Positions 10,226 through 23,592 are shown, numbered from the stretch's first letter. The stretch is DNA of 46,045 bases from Chara braunii (GCA_003427395.1 BFEA01000033.1:287648-333692), one strand, 5' to 3'. Made by a program: numbers and translations. The notes: generated from the letters alone by a model not told the origin.

Positions 10226-13200
10226 ACAGACTAAAATCAGTTCGAACAGTCTGTCCCACCTACACTTTCCTTATTTATTTTATTTTTTAATTTTTTATCA
10301 TTTTATTGTACTCATCATTCTTTTGTTTTGACTATTTGTCGTAGTTTCCTATATATGAATCCTACGCTTGGGTCTGGGCGGATTCATCCGTACCCGAAAA
10401 AGGGCAATAGCCTACGTGCCAGCTCTGGGAGGCGCAAAGTTTGTGGGAGAGTACATCTACTTAGCCCAGCAGTAGTGGGGTAGAATCGTTTTCTTAGCGT
10501 AGGCTGAGAGTTTGCCGGCCTGTTGGGTGGACCAAGAAGTGCTTGTAGGAGAAATGATGTCGAAGACGACGAGGAAGAGGTGAAGAAGAATAAAAGGAGG
10601 GTGACGGGAAGACGAAGATGAAGAAAAAAATGGGCATGGTGGACTGTGAGACTCATATCCCGCCCGTTTCTTAACGAAACTGGACAAGGGAGGAGTCGAA
10701 ATAGGGTTTTTTCTTGTGGGCGAATCTAATGGTGCAGTCACTTTGCTCGATGGTGTAGTATATGGGGAGTTAGTAGAGAAAAGGGAGTGCGTGGAGGAGA
10801 CGAGGACTGGAAGAACAAAAAAGGGAAAATAAGGTAAGTCGCTCGTTCTCGGTGAAATTGAGTGGATGGAGATTCTACACGGGGGTTTTCGGGCATTGCA
10901 AGCGCATCTGTGAATTCAGAATCAGGCTTAGTACAGGTGTTCGACCGCTGTATGGGTCAGGGGCTGCGCTGCATGAAGGCGATAGCTGAAAAATGATGAT
11001 AATCAGGTGACACAGGAAACAAAGAACGGAGGAAAGGTGTCGAGAAGAACTAACGAGAGAAAGAGAGAGAGAGGAATGGAGGAGTCAAAGACGGCGAGAG
11101 AACAAGAGGTTGAGATACGTACCTCAACACAACGATGGATCCGGGGACAACATCATGGGGATCTGGCAGGTGTATCTTCCCATTTTTTTTAGCGGAAGAT
11201 TCACTCTCACTTTGCACATATGATGAGTAGGGGAATGATGCCCGCGGTCGCTGTAATACTCATCATGCTGCTTCCTACACATTATATATCCATCGAGAGG
11301 GTGGTCGATGTAATACTCGTCATGCTGCTTCCTCACATCATATATCCATCGAGGGGTTCGTCTTGTGACTTGTTCAAGTTGTACGAACCACGCCCACTGC
11401 GCCTAAGGTTGCGACCAGGTGCATTCTATTCCGAACCTGAAAGGAGGGTTGCAACGAAAGCACTATGAGAACGAGGAGCTACGTGGTCAATTTCGGCGAG
11501 GTCGTATTCGTCTCCACGTCGCAAGGTTGATCTTCGTGGTGGTCATCTCCTCCATGGTGGTTCCCCGCCTAGTACTCGTCATCACCCCGGTGTTCGAAGC
11601 ATTCGGCATCATATCACTCACACTTGTGTTGTCTGACGTCGCGGTTTTCTTCCTCACGGTGATGACCATATTCGCTTTCCCAAGCAACATCAACGTGAAC
11701 TTCGTTACTGCTCTCTTAATCATGATCATCTCATTTGATCGTCACAGTGGTGGTAACTGCTGCCCTTGCCTTCGTTCCTGACTCTTCGTTCATGAACCTA
11801 GCCACGATTTTGACCAGGTGCACCTTGCTCGTGGCACTCAAGGTGTGGGTTAGGCTGCTAGAGAAGTGGGAGGTGAGCAAGGTAGAAAGGGAAGGTTGAA
11901 GCAGCGACTTACCTGCTGATGCCTACTTGGTTGTGTTTGCAGCTACTTCAAAGTCACGATCTTCATTGGATTTAACTGAGGTTATCGTCCTCGAGCAGCC
12001 ACCTTCGTACCTAGGACAACAGTGGACACGATGCATGCTTCTTACTGGTTGACTTGCCCCGTGGCTTAGGTAGACGCAGAATTGTGTCCTCGTCGATGAA
12101 ATAGTGTCAAGAAAGAAGCGGAGGTAGAAGGTGAGAAAAGTTGAGTGATAGGAAGAGGGGAGCAATGGTCGTGGTTGCGCTTACTTAGTTTGGGTTGGGC
12201 TGTCTTCGTTGACCCAGTGGCCATCGTCTGAGTGGTCGTGTCTGATTATCTTGACAACCATCATCTGCATCTGTCTGATCTCCTCTTTGGTCATGGTTAT
12301 GCCCACTCTTGTGTCTCTTGATACGCTCTTAGTCGAGCTCGTTTGCCTTGTAGCGGCGACGTAGTTTGCCATGCTATGGCATGAGACTCATTTTCATTCT
12401 GCACATTTCATGAGTAATAGACCTTGCTTCAAGTTGCTTGTGCTCACGGTAATCCAAAGGGTTGCCCTTCCTATCCTTGATCATGGTTGTGATCACGATC
12501 GTCATCGTCATCTTCATGAGTACAGCCACACCTTCTTTACATGGCAGTTAGGGATCCTGTCCGATGTGTTTGGAGTCTCGCCCGTTATGATTACCCTCGT
12601 TTCTTCAGCCTTATCCTGCTTCCTCGAGTGATTCTGCTCGATCGTTTTGTTGCATCCGAGGTTGCAGCACCTGCCCTCAGTCCCGACTGAGTTCGTCTGC
12701 AACGGGCTTCCACCTACCCTATCTGTGCTTGGGACCATGCTTAGATCGATTATGAGAAATAAACAAAGTTGAGTCAGAAGAAAGATCCAAGCTTGATGCC
12801 AACGAACTGTTGAAGAGGGACAGGGGATAAAAAACCTCCGAACGACCATTGTTTCCCTCCTCAGGCTGCGGCTACTATTTGGTGGTGGCTCCGACTGTTC
12901 TTGGTTGGGGCTACGTTGTTGGACTCTCCGCTTCTACATTACTGTGCATTTCGAAGTTGTCATTGCAGTTGTCTATAGAAGGCAAGTGCTGTATAGTCAG
13001 ACCATGAAGTTGCTGCAGTTCCTCCAGTTCGGTATATTTGTTGCGCCTCTGCCAATACTACTGTATTTCTGGTAACGACATCGTTGTGTCTTGGGATGTC
13101 GTTGTTGTTGTGCATTTCGGTGTTGCCTGTGTTGGGCTGTTGAAGGGAGGTAGTACTGCAACAACTGATCTTTGCTGACGGCTGCAAAGATCGGCGTCAG

Positions 13201-13640
13201 GACCACTGTTTGGCCGCTGGTTGATACAGCGGAGGCTACTCTACGCCTGGGTTGTCGTTCCAGACGGGGGTAACTGGTGGTCTGTTGCTGTGTATTGTTG
13301 CACACATTCGAATAGTACACAAGGGGTTGTGCACTATACAAACGCAACCTTGCTAGGTTGCGCGGCAACGGATTTGTCAGATATGAGGCACTGAGACTTC
13401 AAAGGGTTGATAAGGCTCTGCAACGAGAGTACTGCCGCAGCTTGGAGGCCTGCCAGAAAACTGTTACTCTACGTTTTGGCCACGGCTTGGTCGTCTTCAC
13501 TGCGTTTTTCGGCCACCATTGCAGGGCCCTCAGGATCTGAAGGCACCAAGGTCCTCTCGTGTGAGTTGAGTTGGCTCCTTCTCGTATCTCGAGCGTTTGC
13601 CTTTTTTCCTTTTATCCTTTTTAATCTAAGTCTAGTCTAT
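10226..13640. other. Unassigned region
   Basis: No recognisable gene. Noted items are a short tandem duplication at 11251-11358 and open frames without known domains: 11419-11781 (+), hydrophobic, and 12181-12372 (-), which reads somewhat like an exon. The stretch 13000-13170 is rich in GTTG. Remnants of an intron-containing gene cannot be excluded, but nothing supports a product. Confidence 0.4.
11251..11358. repeat. Tandem duplication of about 54 bp
   Basis: GTAATACTCATCATGCTGCT...ATATATCCATCGAG occurs twice in direct order with few changes. Confidence 0.8.
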
Positions 13641-13660
13641 GTTTGGAGAGGAAGGCGGCA

Positions 13661-13733
13661 GACGGGATTGCAACCCGTAGGACCACATCAAGGCCTTTGT
13701 GGGAGGTTGACCCACCGATTGCGAGAGCTCTGC
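13661..13733 (-). pseudogene. tRNA pseudogene or tRNA-derived repeat
   Basis: On the minus strand an acceptor stem of six pairs (GGCAGA with TCTGCC) and a perfect T-stem ACGGG/CCCGT around TTGCAAT are visible. An anticodon-like stem CCACA/TGTGG encloses a 10-nt palindromic loop. The D-arm is poorly formed. The B-box-like GGGTTGCAATCCC supports tRNA ancestry. The oversized loop and the missing D-stem argue against function, and no anticodon can be assigned. Confidence 0.45.
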
Positions 13734-13976
13734 CGAAGCCCATGCGAGACTCTGGAGGTAGGGAACTCAGAGGTAGGCCGACACTATACCATTAGAATCC
13801 CAATAATTTAAAACCCCTATCTATATAGACCTTGCGTTTGATCTGTTTTTACTTTGACTTGTGTATATATTTTGTTTTCTTTTTCAAGACTTCAACTGAA
13901 TCAGAAAGGGAATCTACTCTGCATATTTAAGTCATCTGTCTGTGGTAAAAATCGCGATTTTTGCATGCGATGATTT

Positions 13977-14470
13977 GAACTGGGGTTGGAGATGAGGTCA
14001 TCCTGACTGATCTGGTTGCCTTGCTCGTTTGCCTAAGACATTGAACTGGGGCTGGAGATGAGGTCCTCCTGACGGATCCGGTCGCCTTGCTCGTTTGCTT
14101 AAGACATTAAACTGGGGCTGCAGATGAGGTCCTCCTGACTGATCTGGACACCTTGCTCGTTTGCTTAAGACATTGAACTGGGGTTGGAAATGAGATCCTT
14201 CTGACTGATCTGGTCGCCTTGCTTGTTTGCCTAAGACATTGAACTGGGGCTGGAGATGAGGCCCTCCTGACTAATCCAGTCGCCTTGCTCGTTTGCTTAA
14301 GACATTGAACTGGGGTTGGAGATGAGGTCCTCCTGACTGATCCGGTCGCCTTGCTCGTTTTGCCTAAGACGTTGAACTGGGGCTGGAAATGAGATCCTCC
14401 TGACTGATCCATTCGCCTTGCTCGTTTGCCTAAGACATTGAACTGGGGCTGAAGATGAGGTCCTCCTGGC
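13977..14470. repeat. 66-bp minisatellite, about 7.5 units
   Basis: GAACTGGGG-type unit starts fall near 13977, 14043, 14109, 14175, 14241, 14307, 14374 and 14440, a period of 66 bp (22 codons). The core includes GATGAGGTCCTCCTGACTGA and CGCCTTGCTCGTTTGC. A minus-strand frame is open over part of it, but a one-base insertion near 14360 shifts the repeat within that frame, so I read it as non-coding. Confidence 0.9.
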
Positions 14471-16340
14471 TCCTGAGTGATTGAGTCTCGATTCTTTTAA
14501 AAATTGGAGTTGCTAACTATGCCTAATCTCTTCGTATGTGAGGTACTATCCTGAACTGGAGAAAGGGATTCACATTGATTAATGGAGAGATTCAGGCCTA
14601 GTCAAATGTATGTTTCCTAAGACATTGACATGCTTGAGAAGTAAAAGAAAAGAGAAGGTTGAAAAACAAAGAACACCTCTATCAGGAATGCTGGTCAGAA
14701 GTGCATTGAATGAACTTTCCAAAGATATATTTCTCTATCAATACGAGCATTGTTAGAGCTATCACTCAGGCAGTATGACTATCTATTGAATGAATTTTCA
14801 AAGATATATTTCCCTACGTCAAGAAAGGAGGTTGCAATGATGGGATATTGTTATTTAGTCTATCTATGACAAGAAGGCATAACTAGCCAGACAAAAAATG
14901 AGAGTGGAATGAGGTTTAATGACAGTGACTTATGATACAACGTTTATTCCTCCTATCTCTGACAGTTATTGTGATGCAAGCAATTGGTTGTCCATTATCA
15001 ATATGATATTGAAGTGAAAGAAATAAATGAGTTATTTATGAGGTCGAGAGAAATTTTAGCAGAAGAAACCAGACAACGGAGGTCAGGATTTGGGAGAGGT
15101 TCATGTCCGAATAAAGAAAATGTTGAATGTCTCTTGAAGTCACTGAATGCTCAGACTCCTCTGAGCAAGAAGGAAGTGTTTCCGTATGATATAAAATGAT
15201 CGAAAGTGAATGGGAACAAAAACGACTTTATATTTTGACATTTTACTTCATTGAATTCGACATACGACGTGAAATTTTATGTTCCCAGAAAGAGAAGTGT
15301 TAATGTCACTTATGGGAGATGTTGAGAATTTGTTGAGGAAGTTGTGATGAAACAGAAGAAGAAACTTGAAAAGGAGAGGAAAGGTTTCACTGAATCCACT
15401 CGTTTTGTTGTTTTTGAGAGATTTTGAGCTCCTCCTTTACCCGATAATATGTTGATATCAATCTGTCAAAGAATTGCTCTGCTATAGTCGAGTTTTCTCT
15501 GAAAGTGAGAAGGGACAGATATATTGATGAATTTATTGTACCGACCTCCAAGAGAGAGACCTTGATTGAGACTGGGAAGAGGACAAGGGAAATTAAGTGA
15601 AGAGAGGACAAAAAAGTTCTTGAGTTCCCTTAACTCGTTAGGGAGGAAAGGGGATTTCCTTATGAAGTTGTGAGATATGAGGTTATGAAGAAAAGAGGAT
15701 GGGAGCACAATAGCCTATATGTCCTTACCTGTCGATTCCGCAAGCTTAATTAATATGATGTCAGGATGTATGTGCCAGAAGTACGACTAGAGAGGTGTGA
15801 GTATGACAGATGCTGGGAACGGGCTATTGATCTTGTGTTTGATGAGAGAATGTGACTCAAAAGGATGAACAAGAGTTTTACTCAAAGCACTTGTGCTGGA
15901 CCCTTCATTGGCATACGTACACCTCCTCTGAGAGGACTCAATTTTCCAAAGCATAATTGAATGGTCATGATTAATTTTACTTTCAAGATGAAAGAATCAT
16001 TGGAGCTCTAGAACCCCATGTCAATTGCTGCAGTGATTATCGTCAAAGGTTGGTTGAATGAAGTGAATGAAATTGAGACTCCCTTTGTAATGTTGAGATA
16101 TGATGTTTGCAAGAGAGACCAGTTGATATTTTATGTTCCAGTGATCAAGTTCCTTAATACTAATGGTTGGATGTGAGGATTTACGCTCCAGTAGGTCAAG
16201 AGGAAGAGAAATTACTATGAGTGTTTGAGGGGAGTACATATACATCTTAGAAGAATTATAAAATTGATTAAGGAAATACATGAGAGAGTAATTTGGGGGG
16301 CAGGAGTGAGACAATTTGAAACACTTCCTGATCTTCTAAC
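14471..16340. other. AT-rich unassigned region
   Basis: No gene recognised. Phrases recur in diverged form (GAATTTTCAAAGATATATTT near 14710 and 14790; GATATTTTATGTTCC near 16125 and AATTTTATGTTCCC near 15270), which suggests an old internal repeat. A frame of 71 codons at 14984-15199 (+) has plausible composition but no known motif. Confidence 0.4.
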
Positions 16341-16350
16341 TAGCTACGTA

Positions 16351-16660
16351 ACACCGTGTTCGCGTTCGGAGGCGAACGCGAACATGTTCGCCCGAATGCG
16401 AACAAGCGCCCAAAAACCTTCGAACGCGAACATAAAAATATATAAAAAAAAACAAAACATTCTCAGAAAAATCTGAAAAAACTATATGTTATGTAAAATA
16501 ACAATACAAGTAACTTTTGCCTTGGAGTCATGTTCAAATTCGTAGCCAATCATGAGTTAAAAATCAAAAATCGAAAACATAATTAATTTTTTTTATTATT
16601 ATTTTTTTACACGAAATAAAATATATGTTCGCCCGAACATGTTCGCGAGCTGTTCGCGCT
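16351..16660. repeat. GTTCG-rimmed AT-rich element, copy 1
   Basis: The left rim holds a 12-bp perfect inverted repeat with a 4-nt loop (16357-16368 with 16373-16384) and the 14-bp palindrome GCGAACATGTTCGC. The core (about 16440-16620) is AT-rich. The right rim again has GTTCGCCCGAAC and GAACATGTTC. The core phrase TATATGTTATG...TTTTGCCT...TCAT also occurs in the 42.5-kb element. Confidence 0.55.
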
Positions 16661-17250
16661 GTCGGAGGGCGCGGTGTCCCAGCCCTCCGCGGTGTGCCAT
16701 GCACACCCTACAGTTGGCTTGCTTCTGGACCGGTCCTTGTGGGCATGCCTGATGGCAAAAGGAAGGGGTTTGACGGCCTCAACCACTCGGAGTGGAGTTG
16801 GGGAAGCCTACCGCTTTTTAATTTTATTTTTTTGTGGAAAGACTCGCCAGTTCCGAGCGAAAAATAAAATAAAAATAATAAGAAGCAATTCAAAAAATGT
16901 AGCGCTAGGCCGCGTTCGTGCGCTTGCTGGCCAAGCTTGGACCTGGATCGAGCTGCATTCCGTTAGAGCCTCATCCATATGAATGGGCCTATTGCCCCCT
17001 GCAGCACCACCAGGCCTGAAGTCAATCCCATCAGTGGAACCGTGGTGCCTGGTGTATTGAGGCGGTACTCTCCCTATTTTTTTCGGGACATGACCCTGCG
17101 CATGCGTGTACAACCCAGCTGTCGGTCGAGGAGAACCACCACCTGGCAGTTACAAGAGAATTAAGGTTTTGACTTGTCCGGCAGATCAGACGCGCATAGT
17201 TGATGTCATAAGGGAGACATGGACAAAGACTTAAGAAGTGATGAGGGAGG
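16661..17250. other. Unassigned region
   Basis: No gene recognised. A T-rich segment at about 16808-16835 and an A-rich one at 16860-16900 could form a weak imperfect hairpin (TTTTTAATTTTATTTTT against AAAAATAAAATAAAAA). Confidence 0.35.
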
Positions 17251-17253
17251 AAG

Positions 17254-17258
<5 letters not shown>

Positions 17259-17330
<72 letters not shown>

Positions 17331-17331
17331 N

Positions 17332-17367
<36 letters not shown>
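17259..17367. repeat. GA microsatellite containing one N
   Basis: Near-pure GA array; the N at 17331 marks an unresolved base. Confidence 0.95.
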
Positions 17368-17369
<2 letters not shown>

Positions 17370-19564
17370 TGGTAGTCATCTACCCTGGCCAGACTAATTA
17401 CGGTCGTGAGACGGCTGCCACGAGCACGTAAAGCACTGCAGCGATCCACTTGGCAGTCAGTCATAGGTTGGGTGAGTGCTCCCCTTTGCATGCGTCTACG
17501 GTTTTTCACGTCCATCTGCGATAAAGGAATGAAAGTGCGCATATTGTCCACTCATTATATGAACATCTGAATCAGTAGCAGTGTGCGTCTGATGTACACT
17601 TGAAAAGTACGAATGGAGTGCACAACTGGATGCATGCTCTGATCGCGTGTACGCATGATATAATGGGTGTACAAGCAGAAAGTACACACGGAAAATGGCT
17701 TTTTCTCAAATTACACGTCGTTCAATCGAATGCTTCCTTACAACTGAGCAGGCTACCGATGATGACTTCAGTATTTATGCCTCATGCACCAATGAGTAGA
17801 ATGAGAGAGAGAGAGTCTCCACTTTAATGTTGAGACAAATCAGATTGGGGAAACCTCTCATTTCCAAGTCCACCATAGACATTGGGCATAACGCGAAATC
17901 TCTTGTCTGGGAAAAACGCCCTCAACTCCATTGTCGAGCACGTTTCCCGTACCGTGATAGATAGAAGGGCTTAGCTTTTGCCTCGCAAATGGAAAATCGG
18001 ATCGGATTTCACTCGTCAAGAGGAGACATGATATGGAACAAAATGATCGTACAGAGCTCCATTCCATGAAGGAGTGAACATAATGTCAACTACCGGTAGA
18101 CTTGCGGACACAACTCTTGGAAACACGCGGTAATTCTGGCGTGGTTGCTTCGTAATTTTATTTATTAAACAAGAGTGATTGCTTGGTCGCTACCCAATGG
18201 CAAAGGCAGACGGCGAGTGGCCTGATTAGTATGAGACTGCTCGCGCCACTTTACCATAGCCAACTTCTTCGACTTCATCCCCAAGAAGACATGCACTAAC
18301 GTGTTGGGAACTGACCACTTGCGATAATATCTTATCATCAGATAAGGCAGTATTGAAAAGGGGTAATGCAGTTCATGACAATGTCGTATAGAGTGTCGTG
18401 TCTTGTGTGTGGAACTATGTTTCCTGCCCCGTTGCTTTGATTATCCCTAACCTCTGACAAATGAGCGTGAGATTAACAAGTGGAGCATACTCAACTGCAA
18501 GGTTCAGATCAGTTGGCATGCACGAGCCGAGTGCCAGTCGTTGCTTATTTTTAACGATGATCGAGTCAAGGCGTTCAGTGGCGCGATAGATGACATAGCA
18601 TGAATTCGATGCTTGTTGGGCAATCAAACTGGTATTTGATTCCTCTACTCGATGAGTATAATTACACTAGTCATCAATCTCTCTGATGGTGCCCGCAGAA
18701 TCAATTTAATTGAACTGATCAAGCTGATCATCCCTGCCGAGCAAATTAGATGAGCGCTCAGCCTCTGACAAGATTGACTTTTGCCATTGAGAACTAATCA
18801 GACCTCTCGCTAGTGAGAAAGATAGAAAGGAGCGGGTGAACATACGATTCGTTCTCGGCCGTTTCGTACGGCATCAGATGGTGGTGTTCGTGTCATTAGC
18901 GTTGTGGAAGCTAGATACTCGGAATCGAGGGGAATCTCGTCGTTGTATCGTGCGTCTTAGCGGAAAGTCAGACGATTGCTTCTCAACCGTGCTCATATTG
19001 CCGAGTCAAACCAAGGCCAGCTGGACAAAGAGGGTTATTGGGCATGAGATATACCCATACATGCCTCTGCAGTCCGTGAATGAGGCTTTTGCAAAGACGG
19101 CAAAGGGTTTGTCTATTTCCGGAGAATTGCTTCGTTTCCATCGAGCATAGAAATGACCGGTTTGGTAGAGGTTTTGCAATGAATAGTTTACAGGGCTCCA
19201 TGTGCATTTTGCTAGGATTTCAGGCACCTGTATCATCCAGGCCGTTGATGTAACGAATCTACATCAACCATAGCCTGTTGATATGTGTTGCTTCCAGCGG
19301 ACTGCAAGTGTCCACAGACAGTATCTCGATTCCACGAAGCTCTGAGGCGCAACCATCTGAGTGTTGGTAATACCGTGTTTCTACCAACGTGAGGGCCGTA
19401 GTGTTCGTTGGTGGCCTCTTGTGAAGAAGATAGTAGAGGGGAGGTGGGCGCCAATCAAGGAGGAAACGCTCAATTATGGGAAAACGCATGTACGGAGTGC
19501 ATGAACTGGAACACTATTACTATTAATGTTCAATACATGGAAAGGAAACTGGGGAAGACCAATG
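17368..19564. other. Unassigned region
   Basis: No recognisable gene, RNA or repeat. Open frames such as 18836-19150 (+) show no known motif. Confidence 0.4.
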
Positions 19565-19589
19565 AAAAGGGGTCTAGTGCACACCCCAA

Positions 19590-19665
19590 AAGCAGCCTAC
19601 TACATTGGCTTTAAAAAGCAGTCTACTACATTGGCTTTTAAAAGCAGTCTACTACATTGGCAGCA
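19590..19665. repeat. Short tandem repeat, three units of about 31 bp
   Basis: Three direct copies of AAAGCAGTCTACTACATTGG with near-identical spacers. Confidence 0.85.
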
Positions 19666-20513
19666 AAAGGGCCCATCACGCTCAGGCACAGGCAACACAT
19701 GAACCTGGACAGAAGCAAGGTTGCATTCGTAGCACCCAACGAAGACAATCACGATCCATACAATACAGCGTCAAGTACGCCTCCTATGTGCGAGGGAGCG
19801 TATCTTCATGATGAAAGTGGTGGACCAAGATCTGACATGGCAGAGTCAAAGGTGGCATGATGCACATCTTCACCGTTCGAATCTTCCTTTGGCAAGTGAT
19901 TGGACATAGCGAAAAATAAATCTGCGAACACAGTTTTCCCAGACTTACGGTTTTCTCCTGAGTCGTATCACTCTCATACGGAGAGCATGTGCTCTAAATG
20001 AGAGGGAGCGAACAGCACTGCACCCCGTGCTGTAATGAAAAAAGGGGAGGGGTGCCAGGACTGTAGCCCCACGCATTAACCTAGCGGAAGGCACTAGAAC
20101 TGTACCCCTCTGCGACATTTGAACAGCGGCAGCATAAAACTGCACCCCTGTGTTGAGAGCGATTTGAGCTCGAGGAAGGCTGTTATAAGTGGAGAGCATA
20201 CCACAAAATTGGGCAAGGACAGATCTGAGAATGAATTTCCAACGAAGAAAACTCAGCAACTCAATGAGAGGCAGATTCATTACAGTGAGCTAGATGTAGC
20301 TAGTTTGAGAAGTGAACTGGCAGAAGGACTAAGGTAGAGTCAAGAACGAACTCTTTGCAGCAAACAAGGCATGGCACTGCGTGGAAATATAATATGTGCG
20401 AACAGGATATGGGACCAGAAAATGTTTATCAACAAGTTTACTCTAGACTCAGCATTTATGTTCAGGCTGATCTCAAGTTTGACGTTCAAAACAGACTCAA
20501 GCCAGATTCAGAG
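19666..20513. other. Unassigned region
   Basis: No gene recognised. CTGCACCCC / CTGTAGCCCC / CTGTACCCC phrases recur with a spacing of roughly 55 bp between about 20020 and 20150, hinting at a degenerate tandem repeat. Confidence 0.35.
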
Positions 20514-20822
20514 TGTGGCGGACCCACCAGGTGTGGTGCTCCGCCAGAGATAGAGATGGAGATGGAGGAAGAAGGGGGAGCGAGATGGCACAGCGCAGCT
20601 CCCACGCCAGACCCCAACGCACGTACTCCAAACTGTGCAAATACAAAATGATGAGAAAAACAGACAACCGCTGGGGTATACCCCAACGGACTGACGGGAC
20701 TGGACTGGACTGGCTGGTACCGACAGAGATACCAGCCTGGACTGGACTGCCCCAAATACAACACAAGCCTGTGAGAACAGGCCAAGGGGCTGGTCTCACA
20801 GGCCAACCAGAGGTCCGCTACA
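20514..20822 (-). repeat. 3' LTR of element A
   Basis: 309 bp with ends TGTGGCGGACC and GGTCCGCTACA as read on the plus strand. It contains the palindrome GGGGTATACCCC and GTCCAGT repeats, shared with the other two copies. The adjoining 20823-20960 matches about 9476-9623. Confidence 0.75.
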
Positions 20823-21935
20823 CGATCCTCGGTCTGTGATGGATCGCCTAGATACAAGCACGCTTCCGCCAAGAAGCGGAACTCTACCAAAGAAAAAGAA
20901 AACGTGAGTGGTCTAGGATGCGGAGCAAGCTCCATGCTGAGTCCATGCGATGCAACCTAGGATACCAAATGTCACAAAAACAGCAATGTCACAGCTAACA
21001 GCCTAAGTGAAAGCAAAAGCAACTAACTAGCATACATGTCCTAGGAAAGCAGAAAGTAATGACAACTAGGTCCTAGAGTGTTGGAGACAGTAGCCTCAGT
21101 TTGGAAACAACTGACTAGTGTATAAGTCCTAAGAAGAACAAAAGCAGAACAACTAAATCCTAGAAATGTCAGAGGCAGTAGCCTCAGTCTGAGAGCAACA
21201 AAGCAACAACAAGACAACCATATGTCACATGAGAAGTGTGTCGCAAACCAAAGGTTGGGATGGTCTCTGAGTGTGGCGAATGCAGCCTAGGGGTCGATAA
21301 CTCCTAAGGGCATCCACACATAATGACAGGGGAAACACATGTCATCAGGATCAATGAGGGTAGGGAACTGGGAGCGAACAAAACCAATGACCCTAACAGA
21401 TAGACCATCAGGGCGGGTAATGCTCGACTTAAGGGGTGACTGCTATGGAGGGTCGACCATGCAAAGGAACAAGGGAGCCTGGTATACTGGGCGCACCTAG
21501 ATGAAGCATGCGGGGCTGCCTAACTAGGGCGTGAGGGCCGGCAGAGGGTAGAAAGGTGATGGGTAAGGGAATCATGCAAATGACTCCTGAAGTGAGGGAA
21601 GTCGGAGCTAGATCCATAAGCTGGGAAACCAGGGCAACACTACGGTCCCGATGCCTATGCGTATACCAAGGGGGAGCCCAACTCAGAGGAACCCAGCGAA
21701 GGGAGACCATCATGCGACACAACCAGGGTACTGTACAGGGTAAAGTGGTAAGAAAGTGATGATGTCTGAAGTAGGCAGAGCTGATCGTGACGAAGTCCAT
21801 GAAGCTGTCGATGACGTCCACGATGAGAAGTCTGGAATGCCGTCGAGGAAGAGCCGCAACGTCGACGAGCTGAAGTAGCAAAACTGGAGTGGATGGAGTA
21901 CTGAGAAGTCAAAGACGTGGGAAGGTAAGTCAGAG

Positions 21936-22500
21936 TCAATCGTCGTATTGAGGAGGACGACGACGAATGCGCTGTGGACGCTCAGAAGCATCCGGCTGCT
22001 GCTGAAGGTCTGCCTCCGAAGGGGTAGGCTCGACTTTAACGGTCTCCTCAACCGAGGGAGAAGGAGGAGGGTCAGTGGGCTGAGGGGGAGCAGTCGACCC
22101 AGCACGACGAGCACGGTCATAGGCACGCACCAACATGCGAGCGTGCTGCAGGTGCTCGAGGGGCTCCCAGGTAGCCTCGTGATCAGGGTAACCCTTCCAA
22201 CGTACGAGATACTTGACGTGGGGAGGGTTGTCGTCGGTGACTTGGCGACCAATGATGTCTGAAACGAGGAACTCCTCGTGGCCGTCCACCATGATGGGTG
22301 GAGGGCGCTCGTATGGTCGTCCAGCGAAACGCTTAGACGGTCTGCGGTAAGGACGCAGTAACGAGACGTGGTAGACATCGTGCACACGAGTCTGGCGTAG
22401 GTAGTCGGGCAGCTTCACACGGAAGCTGACCGGGCTAGATGTTATATCAGAACCGACGGCCTGGAGGATGCGGCATGGGCCAAAGAAGCGACGTCGGAAT
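21936..22500 (-). pseudogene. Integrase C-terminus plus chromodomain of element A
   Basis: Minus-strand frame 22418-21936 opens with LRQTRVHDVYHVSLLRPY, the typical integrase C-terminal block. A chromodomain follows at about residues 48-100 (VKYLVRWKGYPDHEATWEPL), with the aromatic and WKGY/TWEP residues intact. A Pro/Glu-rich tail ends in basic RRRPP. Chromodomains in this clade bind histone marks and steer integration into heterochromatin (family knowledge). Upstream, the frame continues to about 22500 (RRRFFGPCRILQAVGSD), where a one-base frameshift separates it from the integrase core. Confidence 0.8.
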
Positions 22501-23592
22501 TTGCAAAGCGTGTCCGCTTCGAGCTGTGGCGGGCGTCGATAAGCACATCATCACCGACTTTGAATGGATGATCCATCCTCCATCGGTTTGCACGTGCGGC
22601 CATGGGAGTCTGGGAAGCGGCTATGTGCTCATGTGCGATGTCATGTGTGCAACCCAATCATCCAGTGCGGGACAACTCGTGTCGGGGTGCATCTGTGACG
22701 GTCGAAGGAAGTCCGCGGGAACACGAGGGTGATAGCCGAGGTCGCAATAGTAAGGCGACATCCCCGTGGCTGGCGAGACGGCGTGGTTGTAGGCTATCTC
22801 CGCGTGGGCGAGATGGAGATCCCACTGCTGGTCGTCACAAACAATCTTTCGGAGAATATCTCCGAGAGTCCTGTTCGTGACCTCGGTCTGACCATCAGTC
22901 TGGGGATGGTAAGACGAGGAGAAGCGGAGCTGGGTGTCGTAAACCTCGTGGAGGCATCGCCAGAATCGGCTGGTAATGCGAGGGTCACGGTCAGATATGA
23001 TGCTCAGAGGTAAGTCGTGGTCACGCACGACTCGGTCAAACACGATGTCGGCGACCTCACGTGCACTGATGGCATAGCGACACGGAACAAAGCGTGCACG
23101 TTTCGTGAAGCGGTCGACGACGACAAGGATAGCATCATGACCGCGGGGGGTCGGAGGACAAAGAGGACCGATAAAGTCCATCGAGATGGACTGCCAACGA
23201 CCCTCAGGGATAAGAAGAGGCTGGAGCAAACCATAAGGAAGGTGGTTTGCACTGTTCACCTCCTGACAGGTGGGACACTCGGCGACGTAGTCCTTCACAA
23301 AGTCCTTGTGCTTCGGCCAGACGTACAGGCGGCTCACACGAGCCAACGTCTTGTGGAAGCCCATATGACCGGCGACTGCCTGGTCATGAAACTCTGCTAC
23401 TGCCCGGACACGTAGCTGTCTAGTGGAGGGAACGCAAATACGGGGCTCTCTGGTGCCCTGTGAACCGTGCCAGTACAGAAGACCGTTGTCCCCGAGAGAG
23501 TAGTTCGGGACGGTCTTGCCACTCCGAAGGGTCGCGTGGATATCGCGATAGTCGGGGCAGTGGCGATACTGAGTGCGAAACTCGTCGATCAC
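22500..23592 (-). pseudogene. Integrase (HHCC and DD35E) of element A
   Basis: Integrase inserts the element DNA into the host chromosome. Frame 23592-22621 shows the zinc-binding H69, H76, C106 and C109, and the catalytic triad D139 (SISMDF), D201 (IISDRD) and E237 (HPQTDGQTEVTN). Exactly 35 residues separate D201 and E237. The end of the core (MSPYYCDLGYHPRVP) is normal for the family. Downstream, another frame (to about 22510) carries FKVGDDVLIDARH, so a frameshift lies near 22621-22660. All catalytic residues are present, but the protein is broken at its 3' end. Confidence 0.85.

Noticed and set aside
11419-11781. Hydrophobic frame that looks like a membrane protein
   Set aside because: It has no family motif, no start context and no neighbour support; a T/C-rich strand gives hydrophobic translations by chance.
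13977-14470. CRISPR-like array
   Set aside because: The whole 66-bp unit is repeated with drift; there are no unique spacers and no cas genes.
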